NCBI RefSeq assembly: GCF_002192535.1
Contig: NZ_NAIA01000002.1
Location: 186,001-250,000 of the forward strand
From: Polynucleobacter hirudinilacicola
GTDB lineage: Bacteria; Pseudomonadota; Gammaproteobacteria; Burkholderiales; Burkholderiaceae
Reading direction: 5' to 3'
DNA length: 64,000 nucleotides
Part shown: positions 1 through 10,145 of the stretch, one piece after another
Position numbering within the stretch: position 1 is the stretch's first letter
Layout of the letters: each line of letters starts with the position of its first letter
Made by a program: the position numbers and the translations under genes
The notes under the pieces: model-generated
Database searches by the model: none
What the model saw: only the letters and a program-made list of their open reading frames with translations
What the model was told of the DNA's origin: nothing

Positions 1-627
1 ATTGTTGAGCCTTTTAAGATCCCATCTGGCTCGATGATCCCCACTCTACAAATTGGTGATTTCATTTTGGTAAATAAATTTACCTATGGCATTCGTCTAC
101 CGGTGATCAATCAAAAAGTAGTTGATCTCGGCACCCCTCAGCGTGGCGATGTGGTGGTATTTCGTTACCCACGTGATGAGTCTGTCGATTACATCAAGCG
201 TGTAGTAGCTCTGCCTGGTGATGTGATTACTTATCAAGACAAGCGCCTCACAGTGAATGGTCAGCCCTTGCAATATAGTGGGGGCGATTCCTATCTTGAT
301 CCGGAGAATATGCGCTATGCCAAGCGCTTTACAGAAGCTTTCCCTGCGGATTTGGGTGGTAATCGTCATGAGATCTTGAATGATCCTGATCGTCCTGCAA
401 CAGTATTTCCGACAGAGCGTTTTCCAGGCTCAGACTTCTGCCAGTACCAGCAAACTGGTCTCACTTGTAAGGTTCCACCAGGACACTACTTTGCGATGGG
501 CGATAACCGTGATAACAGTGCCGACTCTCGCTATTGGGGTTTTGTGCCCGATAAGAATATTGTGGGCAAAGCCTTCTTTGTCTGGTTGAACTTGGGTAAC
601 TTAGGTCGCATTGGCGGCTTTGAGTAA
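1..627 (+). CDS. lepB: Signal peptidase I (5' end cut off by window)
   Basis: Membrane-bound serine protease that removes Sec and Tat signal peptides on the periplasmic face. The frame is open from base 1, and the catalytic Ser lies in the SGSM motif at 28-36, so the N-terminal transmembrane segments lie outside the window. The Lys of the Ser/Lys dyad is in YIKRVVALPGD, and the C-terminal box GDNRDNSADSRYWG is present. The first in-frame ATG (34) is inside the active-site motif and is not the start. rnc follows after 6 bp, the usual lepB-rnc-era order of proteobacteria. Identification is secure; only the true start is unseen. Confidence 0.97.
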   Translation: MVEPFKIPSGSMIPTLQIGDFILVNKFTYGIRLPVINQKVVDLGTPQRGDVVVFRYPRDESVDYIKRVVALPGDVITYQDKRLTVNGQPLQYSGGDSYLDPENMRYAKRFTEAFPADLGGNRHEILNDPDRPATVFPTERFPGSDFCQYQQTGLTCKVPPGHYFAMGDNRDNSADSRYWGFVPDKNIVGKAFFVWLNLGNLGRIGGFE

Positions 628-633
628 GAGATC

Positions 634-1425
634 ATGAACGCGCGCGCCGTTATCGAAACCGCACCATTGCAAGAGCATCTTGGCTATACCTTTAAGAAGC
701 CTGAGCTTTTGAATCAAGCCTTGACTCACCGCAGTCATAGCAAAAAGAATAACGAGCGCTTGGAGTTCTTAGGCGACTCCATTCTCAATTGCGTAGTAGC
801 TGATTTACTTTACGAGCGTTATTCCGATTTAGATGAGGGCGATCTTTCTCGTGTGCGCGCTAATCTCGTGAAGCAACAGGCTTTATATGAGATTGCGCAA
901 ACTTTGTCTCTCTCTGACTATCTCCGTTTGGGCGAGGGTGAGCTCAAGAGTGGTGGCTTTCGCCGCCCTTCAATCCTGGCGGATACTTTAGAGGCAGTTA
1001 CTGGCGCAATCTTTTTAGATGGCGGATTTGATGCAGCAAAAATATGCTTGCGCAAACTCTATTCTGCAATCCTGGCACAAGTTGATCCAAAAACTTTAGG
1101 TAAAGACGATAAAACACTCTTGCAAGAATGTTTGCAAAGCTATCAATTACCTTTGCCGACTTATAACGTTACTGGCACCACTGGCGCAGCGCATAACCAG
1201 CAATTTGAAGTGGAATGCTTGATTCCGAGTTTGAAAGTTTCGGTTAAAGGTGAGGGCGCCTCACGCCGAGCTGCAGAGCAATCTGCTGCTAAGACTGCTT
1301 TACTAGCAGTGCTCAAAGCATTGCCACAAGAGTCTCGTAAACCCAAGAAAACCCGGTCGGCTAAGAAAAAAGCAGCCAAAAAAGAAGTGACCGAAGAGCA
1401 GTTAAATCTTAAGCTGAAGGGCTAA
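634..1425 (+). CDS. rnc: Ribonuclease III
   Basis: Endonuclease that cuts double-stranded RNA in rRNA processing and mRNA turnover. The N-terminal RNase III domain carries the signature [11 protein letters not shown] and the second acidic patch [16 protein letters not shown] double-stranded RNA binding domain follows (about residues 155-225). After it comes a tail of roughly 35 residues very rich in Lys ([16 protein letters not shown]), longer than in the E. coli enzyme (226 aa), giving 263 aa. The ATG at 634 has only a weak ribosome-binding site and the gene is probably coupled to lepB. era starts 2 bp after the stop. Confidence 0.96.
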   Translation: MNARAVIETAPLQEHLGYTFKKPELLNQALTHRSHSKKNNERLEFLGDSILNCVVADLLYERYSDLDEGDLSRVRANLVKQQALYEIAQTLSLSDYLRLGEGELKSGGFRRPSILADTLEAVTGAIFLDGGFDAAKICLRKLYSAILAQVDPKTLGKDDKTLLQECLQSYQLPLPTYNVTGTTGAAHNQQFEVECLIPSLKVSVKGEGASRRAAEQSAAKTALLAVLKALPQESRKPKKTRSAKKKAAKKEVTEEQLNLKLKG

Positions 1426-1427
1426 TC

Positions 1428-2363
1428 GTGTTTAGATGCGGCACTATCGCCATTGTTGGGCGTCCCAATATGGGCAAATCAACACTGCTAAATGCCTTGG
1501 TTGGTCAAAAGATCAGCATTACCTCTCGTAAGGCGCAAACCACTCGTCATCGTATTTTGGGGATTCAGAATCGTGAAGAGGCGCAATTTATTTTTATTGA
1601 TACGCCAGGCTTTCAGACGCGTTTGATGAATACGCTGAACAAAGCACTAAACCGCACAGTGACAACTGCTCTACAAGACGTTAATGTCGCTTGCTTTGTA
1701 GTTGAGGCGGGTTATTTTGGTGAAGATGATAAGAAAGTTTTAAAACTACTGCCTGAGGATTTGCCGGTAGTACTGGTTCTCAATAAGCTCGATCTTTTTA
1801 ATAGTCGTTTTCAGACCCCTTCCGAACGCGATCAGGCATTACTTAATTTTATAAAAGACATGGCGCGACCATGGAGCGAGCTGGGCGGCCACGAAGATCA
1901 GAAGTGTGAGTTTGCAGAAATTGTGCCGATGAGCGCTAAAAGTCCTGGTGACGTACAAAGACTCTTAGATGTATTAGAGGGTTATCTGCCTGAAGCAGAG
2001 GCTGTCTACGATGGCGACACCATCACCGACCGTAGTGAGCGCTTTCTTGCTGCTGAAATTCTGCGAGAGAAGGTCTTTCGTTTTACAGGCGAAGAGTTGC
2101 CTTACACCTCTACAGTGGTAATTGATCAATTCAAGATGGATGGCAAGATGCGCCGCATTGCTGCAACCATTTTGGTGGATCGCGATAGCCATAAAGCCAT
2201 GATTATTGGTCAAAAAGGCGAGCGTCTTAAAAAGATCTCCACGGATGCGCGGATTGATATGGAAAAGCTCTTTGACGGCAAGGTCTTTTTAGAGACTTGG
2301 GTCAAGGTGAAGCGTGGTTGGGCAGATGATCGCGCTGAATTGCGGGCGCAGGGTCTGGAATAA
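1428..2363 (+). CDS. era: GTPase Era
   Basis: Ras-like GTPase that binds the 3' end of 16S rRNA and assists 30S subunit maturation. G motifs are visible: GRPNMGKS (G1, with Met where Val is common), DTPGF (G3), NKLD (G4) and SAK (G5). A C-terminal KH domain follows ([15 protein letters not shown], about residues 240-305). Length (311 aa) is close to the family norm of about 300. The start is a GTG at 1428, just after the rnc stop codon, consistent with translational coupling; no ATG is available near the G1 motif. Confidence 0.96.
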   Translation: MFRCGTIAIVGRPNMGKSTLLNALVGQKISITSRKAQTTRHRILGIQNREEAQFIFIDTPGFQTRLMNTLNKALNRTVTTALQDVNVACFVVEAGYFGEDDKKVLKLLPEDLPVVLVLNKLDLFNSRFQTPSERDQALLNFIKDMARPWSELGGHEDQKCEFAEIVPMSAKSPGDVQRLLDVLEGYLPEAEAVYDGDTITDRSERFLAAEILREKVFRFTGEELPYTSTVVIDQFKMDGKMRRIAATILVDRDSHKAMIIGQKGERLKKISTDARIDMEKLFDGKVFLETWVKVKRGWADDRAELRAQGLE

Positions 2364-2369
2364 GTTCTC

Positions 2370-3104
2370 ATGGCCTCGATTCGCGTTGCTGACGAGCCTG
2401 CTTTTGTATTGCATAGCATTCCCTATAAAGAGACAAGCTTAATTCTGGATGTTTTTACTCGGCAGTATGGCCGTATGGCCTTGATTGCTAAAGGTGCAAA
2501 GCGTCCACACTCTACATTACGTCCTGTGCTACAACGTTTTCAACCGCTACTAGTTTCTTGGAGCGGTAAGTCAGAGTTGCGCACTCTTACAAAATCCGAG
2601 TGGGTAGGTGGTATGCCTTCCTTAGTTGGCGATGCACTACTTTGTGGTTTCTATCTCAATGAGCTGCTAGTCAAGTTCTTGGCGCGTGAAGACGATTACG
2701 AAAAACTCTACGATCGCTATACAGAGACCATTAATTCCTTATCGAACCTGGAATTTGAATCCAAAGGCCTAGAAGAAATTCTGCGCCCATTTGAGTTATC
2801 ACTCTTGCAGGAGACGGGCTATGCAGCCGCCTTGGACCGCTGTGTTGAGACTAACGAGTTCCCAGATGCTAAGACTCAGTATGTCTATCAGCCTGAACGC
2901 GGTGTTCGCCCGGCGCAAGGCGATGATCCCGGACATTGGCCAGTGTTGACTGGTAAATCACTGCTTGCAATTGCAGCCGGGGATTTTTCAGACCCAGAAA
3001 CCTTGTCTGAGAGTAAGCAGTTGATGCGTTTCCTGCTTGGCTTGCACTTACAAGATCAGGTTTTGACCACTAGACAAATTCTGATTGATCTCAAAAAAAT
3101 CTAG
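2370..3104 (+). CDS. recO: DNA repair protein RecO
   Basis: RecO promotes annealing of complementary strands and RecA loading onto SSB-coated DNA in the RecFOR gap-repair pathway. The N-terminal OB fold is recognisable (EPAFVLHSIPYKETSLILDVFTRQYG, about residues 8-35), followed by the helical domain with GFYLNELLVKFLAREDD. Length 244 aa is typical. The gene begins 6 bp after era, and pdxJ follows after 12 bp, so all belong to one transcription unit. The zinc-binding cysteines present in some RecO proteins are not evident here. Confidence 0.94.
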   Translation: MASIRVADEPAFVLHSIPYKETSLILDVFTRQYGRMALIAKGAKRPHSTLRPVLQRFQPLLVSWSGKSELRTLTKSEWVGGMPSLVGDALLCGFYLNELLVKFLAREDDYEKLYDRYTETINSLSNLEFESKGLEEILRPFELSLLQETGYAAALDRCVETNEFPDAKTQYVYQPERGVRPAQGDDPGHWPVLTGKSLLAIAAGDFSDPETLSESKQLMRFLLGLHLQDQVLTTRQILIDLKKI

Positions 3105-3116
3105 TAATCTACAGTT

Positions 3117-3857
3117 ATGACAACCCAAGCACTAGAACTCGGCATCAATATCGATCACGTCGCTACCTTGCGCAATGCCCGTGGGACAGTCTATCCAGAT
3201 CCGATTAAGGCTGCAATGCTCGCAGAGGACGCAGGCGCTGATTTAATTACTCTGCATTTGCGCGAAGATCGTCGACATATTAAAGACGCTGATTTACTGG
3301 CATTACGCCCGCTCATTAAAACGCGGATGAACCTCGAGTGTGCAGTGACTCCTGAAATGCTGAATATCGCTTGTCAGGTAAAACCACACGATGTGTGCTT
3401 GGTGCCTGAGAAGCGTGAAGAAGTTACAACTGAAGGCGGATTGGATGTTATCGGCCACTTTTCTTCCGTCAAAGCAGCCACTAAGCAATTGCAAGATGCG
3501 GGTATTCGGGTATCGCTGTTCATTGATCCTGAAGAAAAGCAATTACAAGCTGCAAAAGATACTGGCGCTACAGTGGTGGAGTTGCATACTGGACGTTATG
3601 CGGATTTATCTGGTTCAGATCAGGCAAAAGAGTTGGAGCGTATTCGTAAAGCGGCTCAGTTTGGAAAGAGCATTGGCTTGAGAGTGAATGCTGGTCATGG
3701 TTTGCATGAAGGTAACGTTATGCCCATTGCTGCTATCGCCGAATTATCTGAACTCAATATAGGTCATGCCATTGTTGCTGAGGCAGTATTTAAGGGCTGG
3801 CAAAAAGCAATTATCGATATGAAGACTCTGATGACTCAGGGTCGAAAAAACGCATAA
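3117..3857 (+). CDS. pdxJ: Pyridoxine 5'-phosphate synthase
   Basis: Condenses 1-deoxy-D-xylulose 5-phosphate with 3-amino-2-oxopropyl phosphate to give pyridoxine 5'-phosphate, the last step of the DXP-dependent vitamin B6 route. The family start [17 protein letters not shown], the segment [14 protein letters not shown] and the phosphate-binding loop [11 protein letters not shown] are all present in a TIM-barrel protein of 246 aa. It sits between recO and acpS, as in many proteobacteria where pdxJ and acpS are neighbours. Confidence 0.97.
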   Translation: MTTQALELGINIDHVATLRNARGTVYPDPIKAAMLAEDAGADLITLHLREDRRHIKDADLLALRPLIKTRMNLECAVTPEMLNIACQVKPHDVCLVPEKREEVTTEGGLDVIGHFSSVKAATKQLQDAGIRVSLFIDPEEKQLQAAKDTGATVVELHTGRYADLSGSDQAKELERIRKAAQFGKSIGLRVNAGHGLHEGNVMPIAAIAELSELNIGHAIVAEAVFKGWQKAIIDMKTLMTQGRKNA

Positions 3858-3871
3858 AGCAAACACTACAA

Positions 3872-4264
3872 ATGATCATTGGTATTGGTACAGATATCCT
3901 ACAGATTGAGCGCTTACAAGCTGCTTATGACCGGACCAATGGGCGCTTAGCCGAGAGAATTTTAGGCCCTGATGAGATGTTAGTCTTTAAACATCGCCTT
4001 GCTAGAAATCACAAGCGGGGTATTGCGTTCTTAGCAACCCGCTTTGCTGCTAAAGAAGCATTCTCCAAAGCAATTGGTTTAGGAATGCGTATGCCGATGA
4101 CATGGCGTTCATTACAAACCTTAAATGAGCCTAGTGGAAAGCCGGTAACTTCATATTTAGGCGCACTCGCCAAATTTATGGAAGAAAAAAATTGGGTAGC
4201 ACACGTTACCGTGAGTGATGAGCAAGATATGGCAATTGCTCATGTCATCGTCACTCAAAAATAA
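3872..4264 (+). CDS. acpS: Holo-[acyl-carrier-protein] synthase
   Basis: Transfers 4'-phosphopantetheine from CoA to a Ser of apo-ACP, activating fatty acid synthesis. The two family motifs are present: [12 protein letters not shown] at the N-terminus (Mg-binding Asp) and [12 protein letters not shown] (Glu and Lys of the active site). Length 130 aa is normal. The ATG at 3872 is the only sensible start. It lies 14 bp after pdxJ and 34 bp before the preferred nagZ start. Confidence 0.96.
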   Translation: MIIGIGTDILQIERLQAAYDRTNGRLAERILGPDEMLVFKHRLARNHKRGIAFLATRFAAKEAFSKAIGLGMRMPMTWRSLQTLNEPSGKPVTSYLGALAKFMEEKNWVAHVTVSDEQDMAIAHVIVTQK

Positions 4265-4298
4265 TCGTCAGAAATACAGAATTGATCAAGAGGAAGAG

Positions 4299-5375
4299 AT
4301 GAGTAAAGCCACCATGAACCCAGGACCAGTGACATTGGATGTGCTTGGCCAGGCCTTAAATGCCGAAGATCGTCGTCGTATCCTAGATCCCCTAACTGGC
4401 GGCGTCATCTTGTTTGGTAGAAACTTTGCCAACCGTCAACAACTCACCAAACTCACCGCTGATATTAAAAAGTTACGTCCTGATGTATTGATCTCCATTG
4501 ATCATGAGGGTGGTCGGGTGCAGCGCTGCAAAACAGATGGCTTTACCCATCTTCCAGCAATGCGTAAGTTGGGTGAGTTCTGGTGTGTCAAGAGTAATTC
4601 GACCCATACTGCCGAGTCTGCTGCGCTGGCTATGGCGGCGGCAACAGCTTGTGGCTATATCCTAGCTACTGAATTACGCGCTTGCGGTGTGGACTTTAGT
4701 TTTACACCAGTGCTTGATCTGGATTTTGGTCGTAGCGGGGTCATTGGCGATCGTTCCTTTAGTCGCGACCCGCAAATGGTGTTTGCCTTGGCAAAAAGCT
4801 TGAACGAAGGTTTGCGCTTAGCGGATATGGCCAACTGTGGTAAACATTTTCCGGGTCATGGTTGGGCAGAAGCTGATTCTCATGTAGCAATTCCTGTGGA
4901 TGAACGTTCTCTATCTGAAATTCTGAATAATGATGCCAAGCCATATGAGTGGTTAGATCTCAGTTTGACAGCAGTGATGCCGGCTCATGTGATTTATCCG
5001 AAGGTAGATAGCAATCCCGCAGGCTTTTCTAAGATTTGGTTGCACTCTATCTTGCGTCAAGAGTTAGGGTTTGAGGGTGTAATCTTTAGCGATGACCTCT
5101 CAATGGAGGGAGCGAGTGTTGCTGGCTCTGTAGTGAAGGGCGCTGAGTTGGCCCTAGAGGCTGGTTGTGACGCTGTTCTAATTTGTAATCGTCCGGACTT
5201 AGCCGATCAATTACTTGCAAAGCTCAAAGTTACCAAGACCAAGCAAGCAGAATCTACTAAGCGTCTAAATCGCTTGATGCCAAAGTCAGCTGCTTTATCC
5301 TGGGATGAGCTACAAGGTGAAGCGCAGTATCAACATGCTAAAGGTCTTCTCAAGCAGATGAATTTGATTCATTAA
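4299..5375 (+). CDS. nagZ: Beta-N-acetylhexosaminidase (peptidoglycan recycling)
   Basis: GH3 glycosidase that removes GlcNAc from 1,6-anhydro-muropeptides in the cytoplasm. The catalytic motif CGKHFPGHG and the downstream SDDLSMEGA (nucleophile Asp) are intact. The open frame extends upstream to 4215 inside acpS, but the ATG at 4299 is preceded by a strong GAGGAAGAG ribosome-binding site and gives 358 aa, matching the family. The 3' end overlaps the convergent GNAT gene by 26 bp. Confidence 0.95.
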   Translation: MSKATMNPGPVTLDVLGQALNAEDRRRILDPLTGGVILFGRNFANRQQLTKLTADIKKLRPDVLISIDHEGGRVQRCKTDGFTHLPAMRKLGEFWCVKSNSTHTAESAALAMAAATACGYILATELRACGVDFSFTPVLDLDFGRSGVIGDRSFSRDPQMVFALAKSLNEGLRLADMANCGKHFPGHGWAEADSHVAIPVDERSLSEILNNDAKPYEWLDLSLTAVMPAHVIYPKVDSNPAGFSKIWLHSILRQELGFEGVIFSDDLSMEGASVAGSVVKGAELALEAGCDAVLICNRPDLADQLLAKLKVTKTKQAESTKRLNRLMPKSAALSWDELQGEAQYQHAKGLLKQMNLIH

Positions 5376-6385
5376 ATCCTTGTACATTCTTTGTAACTCT
5401 CTCCCATTCGGAGAGGACATGTTGCTTAATGCTATCTCCTTGGGCTCGCGCACAGAAAATCGTTTCTACATTGACGGGCTGATATATCTTCTGTAGTCTC
5501 AGTGAATCACCCTCTGTCGAGAAGTTGGGCATCCAAGATCCCCAGAAAAATCCGATACTTTCTAGCTCTAGATAGGCATTTGCGGCAGCTTCTTGCTCGA
5601 TAGGGATGTCTAAATAAATAGAGGCTAGATTGAGAGCCTCCAACTCCCTGAGCTCATGCTTAACAGCAGGAATTAAGTCATCGCCAATACGATCTATAGA
5701 AATATTTGCAGTTTGAATGCTGGAGTTAATGACAGTATGAAAGGTGGTATTTCTGTTCGCCGTTTTTTTGGTAACGACGATATTGCGCTGTAGATTTAAG
5801 TCTTCAGCTAAAGCCTTTGCATGCTCAGTATGTTGGGAGGGTATAAAAATAGTGTGCGGACGATCATGTAATGGCAGGTAAAAAGCCAATAAAGACATTC
5901 GCGTGTCTGGATGATTTTCCAAGCCTTTCATGGAAATAGTCGCAGGCGTATCCCCAATAAACAATCCAGTCTCTTTTGCATTGAATGCAATCATTTCATG
6001 CTGACTATAAACATGATTAGTCACACATTCAGTCCAAAATCCAGGTAAAGCTAGCTCATTGGCTATATCAATTCTCTTTTTTTGCCATGGATTCTGCAAT
6101 ATGGTGTCCCCTGAAATTGGGATCAACCATCATCTTTCCAGCTTCTGGAGAGACGTTGTGAGCTCCATCAAACGTAAGCGCACAGTGTCCGATGATTTTC
6201 CCGTTATTCAATTTTGCAACCACCGAGTGCATCAGCTTTTTCTGGATAACTTCCTCTAGTCGTTCCACGTCATACATCAAGGTATTGGGGTAGCTTTCGC
6301 CATAGCAGTTACGAACACAGTCAATTAACTGGGGTAGATCAGCCAGCTCTAGGCGAGTAATTGCTACGGAAAGATTGTCATTCAT
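5350..6385 (-). pseudogene. GNAT family acetyltransferase, frameshifted at an A7 run
   Basis: Two overlapping minus-strand frames form one protein. The N-terminal part (start ATG at 6385, 105 codons to a stop at 6068) ends VDPNFRGHHIAESMAKK, a GNAT acetyl-CoA motif A, and then reads a stop. The continuation (KRIDIANELALPGFW onward, about 240 residues to 5350) is in another frame. The break falls at a run of seven A on the coding strand (T7 at 6075-6081); removing one A restores a continuous protein of about 345 residues. Whether this is a real inactivating insertion, a sequencing error or a site of polymerase slippage cannot be decided here. The substrate is unknown. Confidence 0.75.
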
Positions 6386-6417
6386 AGTCTATCTATTATG
6401 GGGGGAAATTTAGAAAT

Positions 6418-6443
6418 AAAAAAGCCCGGCGAATCGGGCTTTT
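6418..6443 (-). terminator. Rho-independent terminator of efp
   Basis: Perfect 9-bp stem AAAAGCCCG / CGGGCTTTT (6420-6428 with 6435-6443) and a 6-base loop. On the minus strand it is followed by a run of T, placing it 30 bp beyond the efp stop codon. It separates efp from the frameshifted GNAT gene. Confidence 0.85.
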
Positions 6444-6472
6444 GTGTGTTGAGCAAGATACTCAGTATTTAA

Positions 6473-7033
6473 TTAGTTAGCGCGGCTTCGGTATTCACCA
6501 GTACGAGTATCGATCTCGATCTTGTCGCCAGTATTGCAGAACAAAGGAACTTGCAATTCATAGCCAGTAGCTAGTTTTGCGTTCTTCAAGACTTTACCGG
6601 AGCTAGTGTCACCTTTTACTGCTGGCTCTGTATAAATGATTTCGCGAACGAGTGAGTTTGGCATTGCGACTGAAAGCGCCTTGCCTTCGTAGAACACTAC
6701 TTCACAAGGCATGCTTTCTTCGAGGTAATTCAATGCATCACCCATGAATTCAGCTTCAACTTCGTATTGGTTGTAGTCACCATCCATGAATACATACATA
6801 GGATCAGCGAAGTAAGAGTAGGTGCAATCTTTTTTCTCGAGGATCACAACATCAAACTTGTCATCGGCCTTGTAAACACCTTCATTTGGTGCGCTGGTTA
6901 ACAAGTTCTTAAATTTCATTTTCACAACGGATGAGTTGCGGCCTGAGCGGCTGTATTCTGCTTTTAAAACGACCATGGCATCGGTGCCGATCATGACTAC
7001 GTTACCAACGCGGAGTTCTTGTGCTGTTTTCAT
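6473..7033 (-). CDS. efp: Elongation factor P (arginine-32 type)
   Basis: Translation factor that relieves ribosomes stalled at polyproline. Three beta-barrel domains over 186 aa, with the KOW-like N-terminus [16 protein letters not shown]. The tip of domain I reads SRSGRNSS, placing Arg at residue 32 where E. coli EF-P has Lys34. This is the subclass that is rhamnosylated by EarP, and earP lies immediately upstream on the same strand (86 bp gap). No lysine-modification genes epmA/epmB appear nearby. Confidence 0.96.
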   Translation of the reverse strand: MKTAQELRVGNVVMIGTDAMVVLKAEYSRSGRNSSVVKMKFKNLLTSAPNEGVYKADDKFDVVILEKKDCTYSYFADPMYVFMDGDYNQYEVEAEFMGDALNYLEESMPCEVVFYEGKALSVAMPNSLVREIIYTEPAVKGDTSSGKVLKNAKLATGYELQVPLFCNTGDKIEIDTRTGEYRSRAN

Positions 7034-7119
7034 CTTGCTATTCCTGGGTGCAGAGCTATTTTTCTGCGGTTTTTATCAAAAACAAGATTGTAACCGCCCG
7101 CAGGCCTTTACTGCAGGGC

Positions 7120-8190
7120 TTAGGCTATAAAGCGCACTAGGCGCGCGGCTAGACCACCATCCCCCTGTGTTTTGAGGATATGGCTACGCCAAGCCTTGGA
7201 GTGGCTATCCCATGTTTCTAGTGATTTAAGCCACTCACTGGGCATGGCCCAGGTCATGGCAGCAATAGTCGCCAATCTGAGTTCTTGACTAGCATTCTCT
7301 AGGTATAAATCTAAGAAAGCGGCTAATTTAACCTCATGGGCCCGATCCTCTTGAGGATAGATATGCCAAATAAATGGTTTGCCCGCTAGTTGAGCGCGAA
7401 CAAATGAATCTTCACCGCGAACAATATTGAAATCACACTGCGATAACACCCAGTCATATTCATCTTGCGACACAAACGGCATGGAAAGAAGTTGTATGTT
7501 TGAGGGTAGCGCTATGGTTTTTTCACTACAGAGGTTGAGAAGCTCAGCATGGCCATGAGTTAATAGCACATCGACACTCTCATCAATGCTAGCCAAGTCC
7601 TCAAGCCATTTGCGCAAAGGGGCTCCAGGGTAGCAAAAAACACTAATCCGTTTTGCTCCAGATCTAAGTTTTAACCAGATGGACTTTAGGCTCTGGGGAA
7701 CAAGATGAGCAACTTGCCCTCCTTCTAAAGGAATCGGATCCAACAGTAAACCACCAGTATCTTCCTGAAATCCTGGGAAGAAAAAATACTTAGGAATACC
7801 GTGAGATTGTGGCGATGCTTTTGCATGAAATTCTGCGACCCATGGTTCAGCACTGAGATACTCTAAATTAATGATGATCGGTTTGATTGGGGCAATAAAC
7901 AGTCCAGCCAAATAACGTTCTGGTAAATCACAGCCAAAGGCTTCAATCACCACATCTGGTGTTTCAACGGGGTGACGGGCATTGCTATAGCTAGCCTCCC
8001 AGGGTTGGATATCAATTTTGTGTCCCAGCGCTTCATCGCTGCCAGAAGCGAGTAAATTAAGAGTTGGTAAGTCATCACAGAAAATACGGACTTGTTGGCC
8101 ATGAAGACTTGATAAGCTTCGGGCTAGACGCCAGCAAACACCAGCATCACCATAGTTATCTACGATTTGGCAGAAAATATCCCAACGCAT
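7120..8190 (-). CDS. earP: EF-P arginine rhamnosyltransferase EarP
   Basis: GT-B inverting glycosyltransferase (formerly DUF2331) that transfers rhamnose from dTDP-beta-L-rhamnose to Arg32 of EF-P. The N-terminus [15 protein letters not shown] contains the two Asp (D11, D15) known to be needed in EarP, and the C-terminal [13 protein letters not shown] contains the nucleotide-sugar site Glu. Length 356 aa is typical. The start codon at 8190 overlaps the start codon of divergent uvrC within a shared CATG. Confidence 0.95.
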   Translation of the reverse strand: MRWDIFCQIVDNYGDAGVCWRLARSLSSLHGQQVRIFCDDLPTLNLLASGSDEALGHKIDIQPWEASYSNARHPVETPDVVIEAFGCDLPERYLAGLFIAPIKPIIINLEYLSAEPWVAEFHAKASPQSHGIPKYFFFPGFQEDTGGLLLDPIPLEGGQVAHLVPQSLKSIWLKLRSGAKRISVFCYPGAPLRKWLEDLASIDESVDVLLTHGHAELLNLCSEKTIALPSNIQLLSMPFVSQDEYDWVLSQCDFNIVRGEDSFVRAQLAGKPFIWHIYPQEDRAHEVKLAAFLDLYLENASQELRLATIAAMTWAMPSEWLKSLETWDSHSKAWRSHILKTQGDGGLAARLVRFIA

Positions 8191-10111
8191 GAGTAATTCT
8201 TCTTTTGAAAACCTTCAGCAAGACGTTAAACGGCTACCCGGATTGCCGGGGGTGTATCGCTTCTTTGATGAAGCGGGGCATATTCTGTATGTTGGCAAAG
8301 CACGTAACCTCAAAAAACGCGTCTCCAGTTATTTTCAAAGCAAACAACTTTCACCGCGCATAGCACTCATGGTGGGCAAAATTGCCCGCTACGAAACAAC
8401 AGTAACACGGTCCGAAACCGAAGCCCTCATTCTAGAGAACAATCTGATTAAAGAGTTGGCTCCGCCATTCAATATTTTGTTCAGAGATGATAAGTCTTAC
8501 CCCTATGTAATGTTGACGGGCCATCAGTTCCCAAGGTTGGCATCTTATCGAGGTAGGGTGGATAAGCGTAATCATTATTTTGGACCGTTTCCGAATTCTT
8601 GGGCGGTGCGTAATAGTGTGCAGATTTTGCAAAAGGTATTTCGTCTACGTACCTGTGAAGACTCTGTATTTAAAAATCGAAGTCGGCCATGTTTACTGCA
8701 TCAAATTCATCGCTGTAGCGCCCCTTGTGTTGGTAGGCTCAGCGTAGAGCAGTATGGCCAAGATGTGGCTCAGGCAACGCGCTTTCTGGAGGGTGATCAT
8801 AGTCGTGTACTGTCAGAGCTCGAAAAAGAAATGCATGTCCATAGTGAAGCCATGGAATTTGAAATGGCGGCAGTACTACGTGATCGTATTACTGATCTTT
8901 CAAGTGTTTTACAGCAGCAATCTATGGATACTGTCGCCGAAGGTGAGGGAGATGTAGATGTGATTGCTGTCGCGCAAATGGAGGGAATGGTTTGTGTGAA
9001 CCTGGCAATGATCCGTGGCGGACGTCACCTGGGTGATAGGGCTTACTTCCCTAAGGGATTGCGGACTACCTCGGGCGAGCTTCCATCACCCCCAGAAATT
9101 CTGGAAGCTTTTATTGCACAACATTATTTAGAAGAAAAGATTGATGAGTCAGTATCTGGTGCAGCAACGAATTTAATTCCGCCAGTCTTAGTTCTAAATT
9201 ATGCCTTGCAATCCATTAGTGACGATGTCTCTGAGTTAAGTGATAAACCACCTGAGGATTTGCACGATTTACTCAATACGCAAGCTGGCAGAAAAATTAC
9301 CTTCTTGCATCAGCCGCAAGGTCAGCGTCGTCATTGGCTGGCAATGGCTGAAGGTAATGCCAAGATCGCTTTAACGAAGCGTTTAGTAGAGACTGGTGGT
9401 CAATTAGCAAGAGCACGTGCTTTGGCAGATATTTTGGCGCTTGATTTAGAAACTCTTGAGCAATTGCGTATCGAGTGTTTTGATATTAGCCATACCTCTG
9501 GTGAGGCCACTCAAGCTTCGTGCGTTGTGTATGCCAAGAATACAATGCAATCGAGCGAATATCGCCGCTTCAATATCAATGACATTACGCCGGGTGATGA
9601 CTACGCAGCAATGCGCCAGGTACTGCAAAGACGCTATGCAAATTTCCAAGAGCTTCCTGTAGACAAAATTCCACAAGTGATTTTGATTGATGGCGGCAAA
9701 GGGCAAGTGGAGATGGCAAGACAAGTTCTGACTGAATTCGGCATGGATGTGGGCCTGATTGTTGGCGTAGCTAAAGGCGAAGGTCGTAAAGTTGGCCTTG
9801 AGACACTGATCTTTGCTGATGGACGCCCGGCCTTGGAGCTTGGTATTGATAGTGCTGCATTATTGTTAGTTGCCCAGATTCGTGACGAGGCTCATCGTTT
9901 CGCAATTACAGGCATGCGTGCAAAACGAGCCAAGGCAAGAACCGTATCCCGTTTGGAAGAAATCGAAGGTATTGGCGCTAAAAGACGTCAAAAGCTATTA
10001 GCCCGCTTTGGCGGCCTAAAGGGTGTTGCCAATGCCAGTATTGAAGAGATAGCAAGTGTAGAAGGGGTATCACTCACTCTTGCTGAGCAGATTTATCGTC
10101 AACTGCATTAG
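8189..10111 (+). CDS. uvrC: Excinuclease ABC subunit C
   Basis: Makes the 3' and 5' incisions in nucleotide excision repair with UvrA and UvrB (uvrB is at 48205). Domains in order: GIY-YIG nuclease ([25 protein letters not shown]), a Cys-containing segment ([27 protein letters not shown]), a UVR motif near residue 210, an RNase H-like domain ([20 protein letters not shown]) and C-terminal helix-hairpin-helix repeats ([16 protein letters not shown]). 640 aa. The start overlaps that of earP on the other strand and has no obvious Shine-Dalgarno sequence. Confidence 0.96.
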   Translation: MSNSSFENLQQDVKRLPGLPGVYRFFDEAGHILYVGKARNLKKRVSSYFQSKQLSPRIALMVGKIARYETTVTRSETEALILENNLIKELAPPFNILFRDDKSYPYVMLTGHQFPRLASYRGRVDKRNHYFGPFPNSWAVRNSVQILQKVFRLRTCEDSVFKNRSRPCLLHQIHRCSAPCVGRLSVEQYGQDVAQATRFLEGDHSRVLSELEKEMHVHSEAMEFEMAAVLRDRITDLSSVLQQQSMDTVAEGEGDVDVIAVAQMEGMVCVNLAMIRGGRHLGDRAYFPKGLRTTSGELPSPPEILEAFIAQHYLEEKIDESVSGAATNLIPPVLVLNYALQSISDDVSELSDKPPEDLHDLLNTQAGRKITFLHQPQGQRRHWLAMAEGNAKIALTKRLVETGGQLARARALADILALDLETLEQLRIECFDISHTSGEATQASCVVYAKNTMQSSEYRRFNINDITPGDDYAAMRQVLQRRYANFQELPVDKIPQVILIDGGKGQVEMARQVLTEFGMDVGLIVGVAKGEGRKVGLETLIFADGRPALELGIDSAALLLVAQIRDEAHRFAITGMRAKRAKARTVSRLEEIEGIGAKRRQKLLARFGGLKGVANASIEEIASVEGVSLTLAEQIYRQLH

Positions 10112-10145
10112 TAAATTAGTCTCTCACTTGGTTTATGCTTGACGT

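Noticed and set aside
5400..6126. Independent gene for the C-terminal part of the GNAT protein
   Set aside because: The apparent ATG at 6126 is inside the GNAT domain, and the joined frame reads through the motif A region; no ribosome-binding site supports a second gene.
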